Shown: piece after piece, positions 53,217 to 63,016 of the stretch
Numbering within the stretch: the first letter of the stretch is position 1
How the letters are laid out: every line of letters begins with the position of its first letter
Assembly (NCBI GenBank): GCA_022826565.1
Contig: JAJDUP010000026.1
Coordinates: 124,001-188,000, forward strand
Source: Gemmatimonadota bacterium
GTDB lineage: Bacteria > Gemmatimonadota > Gemmatimonadetes > Longimicrobiales > Gaopeijiaceae
Direction: 5' to 3'
Length of the DNA: 64,000 bases
The notes under the pieces: model-generated
The model's input: only the letters and a program-made list of their open reading frames with translations
Databases searched by the model: none
What the model was told of the DNA's origin: nothing
Position numbers and translations under genes: made by a program

Positions 53217-55979
53217 CTACTGCGCCGCCAGCCTCCGCAGGACCGTGTGCAGGATGCCCCCGTTGCGGTAGTAATCCACCTCCACATCCGAGTCGAGCCG
53301 CACCGTGGCGCGGAAGTCCACCGTCGCGCCGCCGCCGCGGGCCGCCGACACCACGACCTCTCCACCGGGCTCCAGCCCGTCGGCGATCCCGGCGATGTCG
53401 TAGACCTCGGTCCCGTCGAGCCGCAGCGCTTCGGCGCCCTCGCCGTCCCGGAACTGGAGCGGCAGCACGCCCATCCCCACCAGGTTGGAGCGGTGGATCC
53501 GCTCGTAGCTCTCGGCGATCACCGCCTTCACCCCGAGCAGATAGGTCCCCTTTGCGGCCCAGTCCCGGGAGCTTCCCGTCCCGTACTCGCGCCCGGCGAT
53601 CACGACCAGGGGCGTCCCCGCGGCGCGGTACCGCTCCGCCGCCTCGAAGATCGTCGTCATCTCGCCGCCGGGCATGTGGACGGTGTAGCCGCCCTCCTTG
53701 TCCTCGAGCAGCAGGTTGCGCAGGCGCACGTTGCCGAAGGTTCCGCGCATCATCACCTCGTGGTTGCCGCGGCGGGCCCCGAAAGTGTTGAAGCGGATCG
53801 GCGTGACGCCATGGTCCTGCAGGTAGCGGCCGGCGGGCTCGTCGCGGGGGATCGCGCCGGCGGGCGAGATGTGGTCGGTGGTGGTGGTGTGGCCCAGCAG
53901 CGCCAACACGCGCGCGCCGGTGACGTCCGCCAGAGGGGCCGGCTCGGCGGTCATCCCCTCGAAGAAGGGAGGATTGCGGATGTATGTGGAGTCCGGGTCC
54001 CACTCGTAGAGGCTTCCCTCCTCAGGCAACGGGAGGGCTCTCCAGTGCTCGTCACCGTCGAATACGCGCGCATAGCGCTGATGGTACATCTCGGGGCGGA
54101 GCGAAGCGGTGACGGTATCGCGTACCTCCTCGGGCGTGGGCCAGATGTCGGCCAGGAAGACGGACCGGCCGTCGGCGCCCCGGCCGAGCGGCTCGTTGTA
54201 GACGTCGATGTCGATGCGGCCGGCGAGGGCGAACGCGACCACGAGCATCGGCGAGGCGAGATAGTTGGCGCGCACCAGGGTGTGGATACGGGCCTCGTAG
54301 TTCCGGTTTCCGGAGAGGATCGACGCGACCACCAGGCCGTGCTCGGAGACCGCGTTCGCCACAGCTTCAGGCAGGGGGCCGCTGTTGCCGATGCAGGTCG
54401 TGCACCCGTAGCCGACCAGGTTGAAGCGCAATTCCTCCAGGTACTTCATCAGGCCGGCGGCCTCGAGGTAGTCCGTGACGACCTGGGAGCCGGGCGCCAT
54501 GCTGGTCTTCACCCAGGGCCTTACCTCCATCCCGAGTTCGCGAGCCTTCTTCGCCATCAGGCCGGCGCCGACCATCACCGAAGGGTTGGAGGTGTTGGTG
54601 CAGCTGGTGATCGCGGCGACCACAATCGTTCCGTCGCCGATCTCCATCCGCTCGCCGTCCATCTCGATCTCGACCGTCCTGCGCTTTCCGGCCACGACGG
54701 CGGTTCCGGTGCCCCCGCCGTTGGCACCCGCGCCGCTCGCCCCGCCGCCGCCAAGGTCGAATCCGGTCGGCACCAGCGCCGGCAGGTCGCGCGCGAAGGC
54801 GGGCCGGACATCGGTCAGCGCGATCCGGTCTTGCGGGCGCTTCGGTCCCGCCACGCTGGGCTCGATACCGGAGAGATCCAGTTCGAGGGTGGAAGTGTAT
54901 TCCGGATCCGGGGTCTCATCCGTGCGGAAGAGGCCCTGCTCGCGGGCGATCCGCTCCACGCGCGCGACCATGTCCGGATCGCGGCCCGTTCCCGCCAGAT
55001 ACCGGAGCGCCTCGTCGTCGATGGGGAAGAACCCCACGGTAGCGCCGTACTCGGGAGACATGTTGGCGAGCGTGGCCTTGTCGGGCAGGCTCAGCCCCGA
55101 CAGCCCCGCACCGTAGTATTCGACGAAACGGCCGACGACGCCGTGCCCCCGCAGGAGTTCCGTGACGCGCAGCACCAGGTCGGTTGCCGTCGCGCCTTCG
55201 GGCAGCTGGCCGATGAGCTTCACGCCCACGACCTCGGGCAGGAGCATGTAGTAGGGCTGCCCCAGCAGCACAGCCTCGGCCTCGATCCCTCCGACCCCCC
55301 AGCCCACCACGCCCAGTCCGTTGATCATCGTGGTGTGGGAATCGGTGCCGACCACCGTGTCCGGGTAGGCGAGATGGACACCGGCATGCTCGCGCCGGTG
55401 CACCACCGAAGCCAGGTACTCCAGGTTGACCTGGTGCACGATCCCCGTCCCGGGCGGCACCACGCTGTAGTTCTCGAACGCCTCCTGCGCCCAGCGGAGC
55501 AGGGAATAGCGCTCCCGGTTGCGCTCGTATTCCCGGGCCACGTTCTTCTCGAAGGCATAGCCGGTTCCAAAAAAATCGACCTGAACCGAGTGGTCGATGA
55601 CCAGATCCGCTGGCACCAGCGGATTGATCCTCGCCGGGTCCCCACCCATTTCGCGGATGCCATCGCGCATGGAAGCCAGGTCCACGATGGCGGGGACGCC
55701 GGTGAAGTCCTGGAGGACTACCCGAGTGGGCATGAAGGGGAAGTCCGCGCCGGCGTTCGTCGGGCTCCACCCCGCCACGGCCTCGACATGTTCTGCCGAC
55801 ACATGGCCGTCACCAGCGTTGCGCAGCACGTTTTCGAGCAGGACCCGGATGGAAAAGGGCAGCCGGTCGAGCGATGCCATCCCCATCTCCTCCAGCCGGC
55901 CGAGGCGGTAGAAGGAGGTCGGGCCTTCGGGAAGGCCGACGGTGGAAAGAGCGCCAAAGGGGTCTGTCAGATGCGGCAC
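53217..55979 (-). CDS. acnA: Aconitate hydratase AcnA
   Basis: 920 residues from GTG at 55979 (GGAG 12 bases upstream); the open frame beyond it has no family similarity. Motifs: 'FPFMPTRVVLQDFTGVPAIV', 'VVGTDSHTTMINGLGVVGWG', cluster cysteines in 'AITSCTNTSNPSVM' and 'VGYGCTTCIGNSGPLPEAV', and 'IAGREYGTGSSRDWAAKGTY' in the swivel domain. It interconverts citrate and isocitrate with a [4Fe-4S] cluster. Citrate synthase is encoded 0.9 kb away on the other strand. A short Gly/Ala linker (around 420-435) differs from most relatives. Confidence 0.96.
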   Translation of the reverse strand: MPHLTDPFGALSTVGLPEGPTSFYRLGRLEEMGMASLDRLPFSIRVLLENVLRNAGDGHVSAEHVEAVAGWSPTNAGADFPFMPTRVVLQDFTGVPAIVDLASMRDGIREMGGDPARINPLVPADLVIDHSVQVDFFGTGYAFEKNVAREYERNRERYSLLRWAQEAFENYSVVPPGTGIVHQVNLEYLASVVHRREHAGVHLAYPDTVVGTDSHTTMINGLGVVGWGVGGIEAEAVLLGQPYYMLLPEVVGVKLIGQLPEGATATDLVLRVTELLRGHGVVGRFVEYYGAGLSGLSLPDKATLANMSPEYGATVGFFPIDDEALRYLAGTGRDPDMVARVERIAREQGLFRTDETPDPEYTSTLELDLSGIEPSVAGPKRPQDRIALTDVRPAFARDLPALVPTGFDLGGGGASGAGANGGGTGTAVVAGKRRTVEIEMDGERMEIGDGTIVVAAITSCTNTSNPSVMVGAGLMAKKARELGMEVRPWVKTSMAPGSQVVTDYLEAAGLMKYLEELRFNLVGYGCTTCIGNSGPLPEAVANAVSEHGLVVASILSGNRNYEARIHTLVRANYLASPMLVVAFALAGRIDIDVYNEPLGRGADGRSVFLADIWPTPEEVRDTVTASLRPEMYHQRYARVFDGDEHWRALPLPEEGSLYEWDPDSTYIRNPPFFEGMTAEPAPLADVTGARVLALLGHTTTTDHISPAGAIPRDEPAGRYLQDHGVTPIRFNTFGARRGNHEVMMRGTFGNVRLRNLLLEDKEGGYTVHMPGGEMTTIFEAAERYRAAGTPLVVIAGREYGTGSSRDWAAKGTYLLGVKAVIAESYERIHRSNLVGMGVLPLQFRDGEGAEALRLDGTEVYDIAGIADGLEPGGEVVVSAARGGGATVDFRATVRLDSDVEVDYYRNGGILHTVLRRLAAQ

Positions 55980-56163
55980 GATTGCTTGAGCTCCGGGTTG
56001 GCGGTGCGGATCGCCGGGACGGCCTGTCTTCTTTAGGATAGCGAGCCGATCGACCCAGTAGAAGTAGGGGGCGGGACCGGGCGTCGCTGCGCCGGGGGCC
56101 GCGGCGGAACCGCCCTTCACGCCCGCGTTGCGCAAGCGTTAGGTTGATGTGCCCCCAGGCACC

Positions 56164-56247
56164 GCCGAGGTGGCGGAACCGGTAGACGCGAAGGTCTCAA
56201 AAACCTTTGCCCTTGCGGGCGTGAGGGTTCGAGTCCCTCCCTCGGCA
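56164..56247 (+). tRNA. tRNA-Leu (anticodon CAA)
   Basis: 84 nt with a long variable arm. Acceptor GCCGAGG (56164-56170) pairs with CCTCGGC (56240-56246), discriminator A. Anticodon stem AAGGT/ACCTT with loop CTCAAAA gives anticodon CAA at 56198-56200. The variable arm has a TGCCCTTGCGGGCG stem, and the T arm is GAGGG-TTCGAGT-CCCTC. The CCA end is not encoded. Confidence 0.97.
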
Positions 56248-56291
56248 CTTCTGTTCGCACTTCACACCCCCCTGAAGGAGGGGAATCCATC

Positions 56292-56759
56292 ATGAACCCG
56301 AAGAAACTGGCGATGGCGGTCCTGCTGCTCGGCGGAGTGGCCCTGGTCGTTTCGTTCCGTCCTGCCTCAACCGATCCGGGAGCCGCCGCCGACGTCGTCG
56401 TCTACAAATCCCCCACCTGCGGATGCTGCGTGAAGTGGATCGACCACCTCGAGGAAGCGGGCTACAGCGTGCGCGCCCAGGACGTGGTCGACATGGTGCC
56501 GGTGAAGCAGCGGGAGGGCGTGCCGATGGATCTGTCGTCGTGCCACACGGCGATCATCGGCGACTACGTCTTCGAGGGGCACATCCCGGCGCGCGTCATC
56601 ACGGACTTCCTGGAAGAAGGCCCGGATCTCGCCGGCCTGGCGGTTCCCGGGATGCCGATCGGGTCGCCCGGAATGGAGGGGTGGAACCCCCAGCCGTACG
56701 ATGTGATCGCGTTCGATGGTGAAGGAAACCGCGGGGTGTTCAAGCGCATCGAACCCTGA
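56292..56759 (+). CDS. DUF411 metal-binding protein
   Basis: 155 residues, with GAAGGAGG upstream. An N-terminal hydrophobic signal/anchor (about 5-24) precedes 'VVYKSPTCGCCVKWIDHLEE', a CxxCC cluster, and 'DLSSCHTAIIGDYVFEGHIP' with another Cys-His pair. Members are small periplasmic proteins linked with copper resistance or handling. No copper exporter is adjacent; the nearest copper-related genes are the CuA/SCO genes 6 kb away. Confidence 0.88.
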   Translation: MNPKKLAMAVLLLGGVALVVSFRPASTDPGAAADVVVYKSPTCGCCVKWIDHLEEAGYSVRAQDVVDMVPVKQREGVPMDLSSCHTAIIGDYVFEGHIPARVITDFLEEGPDLAGLAVPGMPIGSPGMEGWNPQPYDVIAFDGEGNRGVFKRIEP

Positions 56760-56856
56760 CGGATCCCTTGGTAGGGTCTGCATCCTTTGATACACTAAAA
56801 GGCTAAAAAGCTCAATCGACGCCCCAATCCCGGCCCCGACCGGCACCGGAGACGAG

Positions 56857-58158
56857 ATGTCCCAGAACGCCCCCCGAGACTCCCTGACGATCACCGACAA
56901 CCGTACCGGCCGCGAGTACGAGGTCGATGTCCATGCAGGCGACGTGATCCGCGCGATGGATCTGCGTCAAATCAAGGTAAATGACAACGACTTCGGGATG
57001 ATGGCCTACGATCCCGGGTTCACGAACACGGCGTTCACCATCAGCCGGATTACCGACGTCAAGGGGAGCAAGGGCATTCTGGAGTACCGCGGCTACCCCA
57101 TCGAGCAGCTGGCGGAGCAGGCCACCTATCTCGAGGTCGCAAGCCTCATCCTCAACGGTGAACTCCCGACCCGGGACGAGCTGGACGACTTCGTCCACAA
57201 CGTGACCTTCCACACCTATGTACACGAGAACGTCACGACGATTCTGCAGGGGTTCCGCTACGATGCCCATGCCATGGGCATGATGATCTCGACCGTGGCG
57301 GCGCTCTCGACATTCTATCCCGAAGCCAAGGACATCGAGGATCCTGCCAACCGGCGCATCCAGATGATCCGGCTGCTGGCGAAGATGCCCACCCTGGCCG
57401 CCTTCGCGTACCGGCACCACAAGGGGCTGCCGTACGTCTATCCGGAGAACGGCCTGTCCTACACGGCCAACTTCCTCAACATGCTGTTCCGGATCGGGGG
57501 CCGGGAGTACAAGCCGAACCCGGTGCTGGAGCGCGCGCTGGATGTCCTCTTCATCCTGCACGCCGACCACGAACAGAACTGCTCGACGACGGCCATGCGG
57601 GTGATCGGCAGTTCGCGCGGCGACCCGTTCTCGGCCATGGCCGGTGCAATGGCGGCGCTCTACGGGCCGCTGCACGGGGGTGCGAACGAGGCCGTGTTGC
57701 GGATGCTGACCGAGATCGGGACGAGCGACAACATCCCCGCGTTCATGGACAGCGTGCGCAGGGGCGAGCGGCGCCTGATGGGCTTCGGCCACCGGGTCTA
57801 CAAGGCGTATGATCCGCGGGCTTCGATCATCAAGCGCACGGCTGAGGAAGTGTTTGAGGTGACGGGGCGCAACCCGTTGCTGGACATCGCGTTGGAGCTG
57901 GAGCAGATCGCGCTGCAGGAGGAGTACTTCGTAAAGCGCAACCTCTACCCCAACGTCGACTTCTACTCGGGGCTGATCTACCAGGCCATGGGCTTCCCGG
58001 TCGAGCTGTTCCCCGTGCTCTTCGCGATTCCCCGCACGGTGGGCTGGCTTGCCCAGTGGGAAGAGATGGTGGTCGATCGCGAGCAGAAGATCGCGCGACC
58101 CAGGCAGGTCTTCAAAGGCTTCGAGCGCCGGGACTACGTGCCGATCGAGGCTCGCTGA
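56857..58158 (+). CDS. gltA: Citrate synthase
   Basis: 433 residues, the size of the hexameric Gram-negative type. N-terminal 'YDPGFTNTAFTISRITDVKG' and 'LEYRGYPIEQLAEQATYLEV'; active-site residues in 'YGPLHGGANEAVLRMLTEIG' (His), 'LMGFGHRVYKAYDPRA' (His) and 'NVDFYSGLIYQAMG' (Asp). It condenses acetyl-CoA with oxaloacetate, the entry of the citric acid cycle. Its 3' end is followed by a hairpin and the second copy of the 39-bp motif. Confidence 0.97.
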   Translation: MSQNAPRDSLTITDNRTGREYEVDVHAGDVIRAMDLRQIKVNDNDFGMMAYDPGFTNTAFTISRITDVKGSKGILEYRGYPIEQLAEQATYLEVASLILNGELPTRDELDDFVHNVTFHTYVHENVTTILQGFRYDAHAMGMMISTVAALSTFYPEAKDIEDPANRRIQMIRLLAKMPTLAAFAYRHHKGLPYVYPENGLSYTANFLNMLFRIGGREYKPNPVLERALDVLFILHADHEQNCSTTAMRVIGSSRGDPFSAMAGAMAALYGPLHGGANEAVLRMLTEIGTSDNIPAFMDSVRRGERRLMGFGHRVYKAYDPRASIIKRTAEEVFEVTGRNPLLDIALELEQIALQEEYFVKRNLYPNVDFYSGLIYQAMGFPVELFPVLFAIPRTVGWLAQWEEMVVDREQKIARPRQVFKGFERRDYVPIEAR

Positions 58159-58192
58159 GCCGAACCTCGGGGGCGAGGGTCACGGGGCTCAG
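58155..58192 (+). terminator. Hairpin at the end of gltA
   Basis: CTGAGCC (58155-58161, covering the stop codon) pairs with GGCTCAG (58186-58192), and an inner CCTCG/CGAGG pairs within. No U-run follows, so it may be a weak or factor-assisted terminator for the convergent genes. Confidence 0.35.
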
Positions 58193-58203
58193 GCGACCGT
58201 GCA

Positions 58204-58242
58204 ATGTAAGGTAAACATTACAATATGTCGTGTTTTGTTTAC
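58204..58242 (+). promoter_or_regulatory. 39-bp AT-rich motif, copy 2
   Basis: TGTAAG-N6-ATTACA (58205-58222), then ATGTC and TTTAC (58238-58242), aligning without gaps to 19608-19646 at 30 of 39 bases. It lies between two convergent genes and reaches into the stop codon of the S9 peptidase, an unexpected place for an operator. Confidence 0.45.
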
Positions 58243-60308
58243 TGCGAGACGGGTCTTCTTTCGGTCGAATACTTGTCGAACCATCCCTTGACCGTGGTGA
58301 TCTTGGATATGCCGTGCGATGGGCGTCCCCAGATTCCGTGGGCTTCGCCCGGCACGCGCACCAGCACGGCTTCCACCCCGAGCAGCTTGAGCGCCTTGTA
58401 GTACTGCTCGGACTCCGACATCGGGGTGCGCCAGTCCTCCTCGCCGGTCATGATGAGCGTCGGGGTCTTCACGTTGCTCACCACCGAGAGAAGCGACCGT
58501 CCTTCGTAGTGCTCGACGTTGTCCCACGGCATCCCCGGGAACCAGTACTTGACGGCCACCGGGGCCATGTCGGCGGTCAGGGCGAAGCTGTACCAGTTGA
58601 TGACCGGGTAGAACGAGACCGCGGCCTTGAACCTGTCCGTGTTGCCGATCATCCACGCGGTGAGGACGCCGCCGCCGCTGCCGCCGGTGACGAAGAGATT
58701 GTCCTCGTCGATGTAGCCCTCGGCGATGACCGCATCGACGCCCGAGTTGAGGTCGTAGAAGTCGTCGCCCGGGTAGGCGTGGTGGATGAGGTTGCCGAAC
58801 TCCTCTCCGTAGCTGGTGCTGCCGCGCGGGTTGGTGTAGAGCACGACGAAGCCCATGGAGGCCCAGAGCTGCTTCTCGACATCGAAACGGTCGCCGTAGT
58901 TCGCGAACGGCCCGCCGTGGATCTCGAGGATGAGCGGGTACCTGCCCTGGGGATCGAATCCCGGGGGCTTCATGATCCAGCCCTGGATGGGCAGCCCGTC
59001 CTTCGACGATTCCCACCAGATCTCCTCGACCGACGCCAGGGTCTTGCCGGCGAAGAGATCGGCGTTGACGGAGGTGACGAGGCTCGGCGCCTGACCGGGC
59101 GTCGCGACCGCGATGTCGCCCGGCAGGTCCGGGCGGCTGGTGGTGTAGGCAAAGGAACCGTCTCCGGCCACCGTGTAGGACACGCCGAAGCCGCCGTATG
59201 CCATGGATCCACTCCCGCCGTTTTCGGCGAGGACCTCGTAGCTGCCGTCCAGGTCGAATAGCGCAAGCTTCGTGTTGCCCTCGTCGTCGAAGAGGCCGTA
59301 GATGGCGTCACCGGTGGGCGACCAGCGCACCTGGTACACCGTGCGGTCCAGCGAGCTGCTGACGACCCGGGAACCCGACCCGTCGCGGTTCATGACGTGG
59401 AGGCGCGTGACCTGGTAGCCCTGATAGCGGTCGTCGTAGCCCAGGTAGGCGATCCGGCTGCCGTCCGGCGACACCGACGGCGAATTGTCCGGGCCGCGCC
59501 GGTCGGTGAGCGCCCGCACGGACCCGTCCGCCAGGGAAATCTCGTAGATCTCGGAATCCATCCACTCCAGATCGCTGTCTTCGCGCAGGTTGGCGTCCAC
59601 GATGATCGCATCCGACGAGGGGGCCCATTCCGGCCCACCGCCCGGCAGCGTGAAGAATCCGGGCGAATAGCTCTGATCACCGGTGGTGAGCTGCCTCGGG
59701 GTGCCGCCCTCCGAGGGAATCACGAAAAGGTGCCATGCCCCGGCGGGAACGTCGCCGATGCCATCGAAGCGGAAGACGATCTCGTCGGTGTACTTGGCCG
59801 GCTCGGCCCACTGCGCGCCGGGCGGGGGCGCCGGCATCTGGCCCACGATCAGCGGCGCAGCGGGAACAAGCTTGTTGAACGCCAGATGCGACCCGTCGGG
59901 GGACCACGAAAGGCCCATGGCCGGGTCCGTGAGGTTCGTGATCGCCGCCGTCTGCCCCGATGCCACCCAGTGCATGTAGATCTGCGGCATGCCGTCGCGG
60001 TTGGACATGTAGGCGATCCGCGTGCCGTCCGGTGACCAGCGGGGATTGTTGTCCAGGAACTTGCCGGTCGTGAGCGGCCGGTGCTCTCGCCCATCGCTTC
60101 TCACAAGCCACAGGTTCGAGTAGTTCATGTCCGTCATGACGTCCGCGAACTGCCGGACATACACGACCCACTCGCCGTCCGGGGATATCCTGGGATCGCT
60201 TGCGTATTCCAGGTCGAAGACGTTCATCTCGGTCAGCCGGTCGGTCTGGGCGGCGAGCGGCGAGGTGAGGAGGGCGAGCAACAGTGAGGGGAGCGAGGCG
60301 AATCTCAT
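58239..60308 (-). CDS. Exported S9 family peptidase (acylaminoacyl-peptidase type)
   Basis: 689 residues from ATG at 60308, with GGAGAA upstream; signal peptide 'LLALLTSPLAAQTD'. WD40-like propeller repeats include 'RWSPDGTRIAYMSNRDGMPQ', 'GLSWSPDGSHLAFN' and 'SVSPDGSRIAYLGYDDRYQ'. The hydrolase domain has 'LILEIHGGPFANYGDRFDVE', 'FVTGGSGGGVLTAWMIGNTD' with the serine, 'IMTGEEDWRTPMSESEQY' (aspartate) and 'VPGEAHGIWGRP' (histidine). It probably digests imported peptides in the periplasm. Confidence 0.93.
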   Translation of the reverse strand: MRFASLPSLLLALLTSPLAAQTDRLTEMNVFDLEYASDPRISPDGEWVVYVRQFADVMTDMNYSNLWLVRSDGREHRPLTTGKFLDNNPRWSPDGTRIAYMSNRDGMPQIYMHWVASGQTAAITNLTDPAMGLSWSPDGSHLAFNKLVPAAPLIVGQMPAPPPGAQWAEPAKYTDEIVFRFDGIGDVPAGAWHLFVIPSEGGTPRQLTTGDQSYSPGFFTLPGGGPEWAPSSDAIIVDANLREDSDLEWMDSEIYEISLADGSVRALTDRRGPDNSPSVSPDGSRIAYLGYDDRYQGYQVTRLHVMNRDGSGSRVVSSSLDRTVYQVRWSPTGDAIYGLFDDEGNTKLALFDLDGSYEVLAENGGSGSMAYGGFGVSYTVAGDGSFAYTTSRPDLPGDIAVATPGQAPSLVTSVNADLFAGKTLASVEEIWWESSKDGLPIQGWIMKPPGFDPQGRYPLILEIHGGPFANYGDRFDVEKQLWASMGFVVLYTNPRGSTSYGEEFGNLIHHAYPGDDFYDLNSGVDAVIAEGYIDEDNLFVTGGSGGGVLTAWMIGNTDRFKAAVSFYPVINWYSFALTADMAPVAVKYWFPGMPWDNVEHYEGRSLLSVVSNVKTPTLIMTGEEDWRTPMSESEQYYKALKLLGVEAVLVRVPGEAHGIWGRPSHGISKITTVKGWFDKYSTERRPVSQ

Positions 60309-60429
60309 GGGTTTCTCCGGCCGGGTTGGGGCGAGATCGTACCGACAACGGCGCGGCGAAGCGGAACGAGTCGAGCAGGATTGGCGTATAACCATTATTC
60401 TATGCGACTACTTCGGAAAAGGGGCGGCC

Positions 60430-60813
60430 ATGTTCGGCACCGGGACAGCAGGAAGACACAACCGATTTGCCGGGCTGGCCCTGGCGCTGCTCTTCACCGC
60501 CGCCGGCGCATGCGTGGGTACGGGCGGGCAGACCGGCAGTCCGTTCGCCGCGGTGCCCGGAGAGGGCGAGGACATCGAACTGCTGGTGCGCAACCTCAAC
60601 TTCCACCAGGTGACCGTGTACACGGCCCGGGGGGGCAGTTCGGTACGCCGTCTCGGAACCGTCCCCGGCAAGGGCGAGGCCACCTTCACGATGCGCTGGC
60701 ACCTTCCCGACATCCAGCTCCGGGTCAGGGAGCTCGCTGGAGGGGACTACCTCACGGAAACCCTTCCCGTGACCCCCGGTGACTTGCTGGAGCTGATCAT
60801 TCCCATCCGGTAG
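60430..60813 (+). CDS. Small exported hypothetical protein, possible lipoprotein
   Basis: 127 residues from ATG at 60430. A signal segment 'LALALLFTAAGAC' ends in a cysteine that could be lipidated, although the -3 position is Ala rather than the usual Leu. The mature domain is beta-rich: 'IELLVRNLNFHQVTVYTARG', 'RRLGTVPGKGEATFTMRW', 'VTPGDLLELIIPIR'. The pattern recalls small beta-sandwich proteins; no family assigned. It stands between two S9 peptidase genes. Confidence 0.65.
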   Translation: MFGTGTAGRHNRFAGLALALLFTAAGACVGTGGQTGSPFAAVPGEGEDIELLVRNLNFHQVTVYTARGGSSVRRLGTVPGKGEATFTMRWHLPDIQLRVRELAGGDYLTETLPVTPGDLLELIIPIR

Positions 60814-60952
60814 GGCGGCCGGCCAATCCAGTCTGGCGGTCCGATGGGCCGAACCGCACATTTGTATCCGGATTGCGTCCGTGCCGCTTCGGAGGTCCCT
60901 CTCGGCGGCGTCGGCCGCTTCTGTTTCGTGAACCGCCTCCGGAGAATCCGAT

Positions 60953-63016
60953 ATGCGCACGCACGCACTCGCCGTACTGATCGCCGCCATCCCGCTGACT
61001 GTGGCCGGCGATCCGGAATTGTCGGCTCAGCAGACGCCCGACCCGACGCTTACGCTCGATGAGGTCATCGATATGGTCCGCGTCTCCGGGCCGAAGCTGT
61101 CACCGGACGGCTCACGCGTACTGTTCGTGCGAAACGAACTCGACTGGGATGAAAACAAGCGCGAGAGCCGGATCTGGGTTGTGGGTGCGGATGGGCAGAA
61201 CGCCAGACCCTTCACGGGATCGACCGATGACCGTTCCCCGGAGTGGTCACCGGACGGACGCTGGGTGTCGTTCACCCGACCGGTCGGCGAAACCGACAGG
61301 GTGCGCCAGCTGTTCGTTCTGCCGGTGGATGGCGGCGAAGCCGTTCAGCTCAGCAGCCATGTAACCGCCGTGGGCAACTATCGCTGGGCCGCGGACAGCA
61401 GGTCGGTGTTCTTCATGGCCAACGATTCGCTTCCCGACGACGAGGAAGCGGAACGCAAGAAGGGCGACGATGCGGTGTTCATCGACGAGGGTCCGAGCGG
61501 CCAGACCCAGGGATCGTGGAACGCGGTGTGGAAGGTCGATCTGGACACGGACGACGCTCCCCGCCAGGCAGAGCGCCTGACCCCGGAGATGCGGCGCGTG
61601 GGAGATTTCGCGCCCTCCCCCGACGGGAACTTTCTCGCCTACACCCACCGCAGCGAGAATCGCCGCAATGCGTCGCATCTATCCGAGATCGCGCTGCTTG
61701 CGATCGCTTCGGGCGAGGAGGAACGGATCACCCACAACGACGCCCCGGAGTCGCAACTGGCGTGGTCCCCCGACGGCGCGTCCCTCACCTTCGGGGCCCC
61801 GGACCTGGAGACCTGGGAGCTCGATCAGGGGAACCTCTACCTCTACGACATCCCCTCCGGCGAGATCACGCACCTGATGCCTGACGCGAATATCGACATC
61901 CGCGGGTATCGCTGGAACCCCGGGGGAAGGTTCATCGACCTCGTGGCGCTGGACAGGACCATCTCCAACCTGTACCGCCTCGATGTGCGTTCCGGTGAGC
62001 TGGATCCGTTGACCGAAATGGCGGGAATGACATCGTCGGCATCGTACGATGCGCACCACAACCTCGCGGCGGTGCAGTACGCGAGTCCGGTCGAGCCGGG
62101 TGACCTGTGGCTGGTGGACCTGGAGGGCGGAGGGCGGACGCGGCTTACGGAAGCGAATCCGTGGATTGCGGACAAGGATCTGGTGGAGCCCGAGGTGGTC
62201 CGCTGGAAGAGCCACGACGGACTCGAGATCGAGGGAGTGCTTTACGTGCCGGAAGGCCGGACCGCGCCGGGGGCGACGATCCTGGAGATCCATGGCGGCC
62301 CGGCCGGCGTCTTCACGCGCGGCTTCGACTCGGACGCGCAACTGCTCCTCGCCGAAGGGTATGCCCTGCTGCAGCCCAACGTGCGGGGCTCCTCCGGGTA
62401 CGGCGACGCGCTGTTGCGCGGCAACATGAACGACATCGGCGGCGGCGACTACCACGATCTCATGACGGGGGTGGACGCGATCATCGAGCGGGGCGTGGCG
62501 CACCCCGACTCCCTGGCGGTGAAGGGATGGAGCTACGGCGGCATCCTCGGCGGGTGGACGATCACACGCACGGACCGCTTCAAGGCCGCCAGCCTCGGGG
62601 CGATGGTCGCGGACTGGCCGAGCGAATTCGGGGCGGGCTTCAACCACGACGTGGTGCGCTGGTATCTGGGCGGGGATCCCTGGTCGAACGGAGACCATTG
62701 GAGAGAGCGCTCCGCCTACACGCACCTCGACCGGATCACCACCCCGACCATCCTCTTCCACGGGGCCAACGACCGTACCGACACCATGGAGCAGACGATG
62801 AACTTCTTCGCGGGCCTGCGCCATCTGGGCGTCGAAGCCCGCTTCCTCCTGTTCCCGCGCGAGGGCCACGGCATCGCCGAGCCGCGGCATCGGCGCACGC
62901 TCCTGATCGAGGAACTCCGCTGGCTTCATCAGTACGTGAAGGGGCTCACGGACTGGCAGCCGCCGGAGCGGCCGGATCCTGACGCCGCCAAGGAGGGAGT
63001 CGCCGTGGTGTCGTGA
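60953..63016 (+). CDS. Exported S9 family peptidase
   Basis: 687 residues with signal peptide ('AAIPLTVAGDPELSAQQ'). Propeller repeats 'KLSPDGSRVLFVRNELDWDE', 'EWSPDGRWVSFTRPV' and 'QLAWSPDGASLTFG', then a hydrolase domain: 'GATILEIHGGPAGVFTRGFD', 'VKGWSYGGILGGWTITRTDR' with the serine, 'FHGANDRTDTMEQTMNFF' with the aspartate, 'FPREGHGIAEPRHR' with the histidine. Its stop overlaps the next start (TGATG). Confidence 0.93.
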   Translation: MRTHALAVLIAAIPLTVAGDPELSAQQTPDPTLTLDEVIDMVRVSGPKLSPDGSRVLFVRNELDWDENKRESRIWVVGADGQNARPFTGSTDDRSPEWSPDGRWVSFTRPVGETDRVRQLFVLPVDGGEAVQLSSHVTAVGNYRWAADSRSVFFMANDSLPDDEEAERKKGDDAVFIDEGPSGQTQGSWNAVWKVDLDTDDAPRQAERLTPEMRRVGDFAPSPDGNFLAYTHRSENRRNASHLSEIALLAIASGEEERITHNDAPESQLAWSPDGASLTFGAPDLETWELDQGNLYLYDIPSGEITHLMPDANIDIRGYRWNPGGRFIDLVALDRTISNLYRLDVRSGELDPLTEMAGMTSSASYDAHHNLAAVQYASPVEPGDLWLVDLEGGGRTRLTEANPWIADKDLVEPEVVRWKSHDGLEIEGVLYVPEGRTAPGATILEIHGGPAGVFTRGFDSDAQLLLAEGYALLQPNVRGSSGYGDALLRGNMNDIGGGDYHDLMTGVDAIIERGVAHPDSLAVKGWSYGGILGGWTITRTDRFKAASLGAMVADWPSEFGAGFNHDVVRWYLGGDPWSNGDHWRERSAYTHLDRITTPTILFHGANDRTDTMEQTMNFFAGLRHLGVEARFLLFPREGHGIAEPRHRRTLLIEELRWLHQYVKGLTDWQPPERPDPDAAKEGVAVVS

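Noticed and set aside
52788-56036. 1082-codon plus-strand frame
   Set aside because: Antisense to aconitase and the S9 peptidase; no domain recognised.
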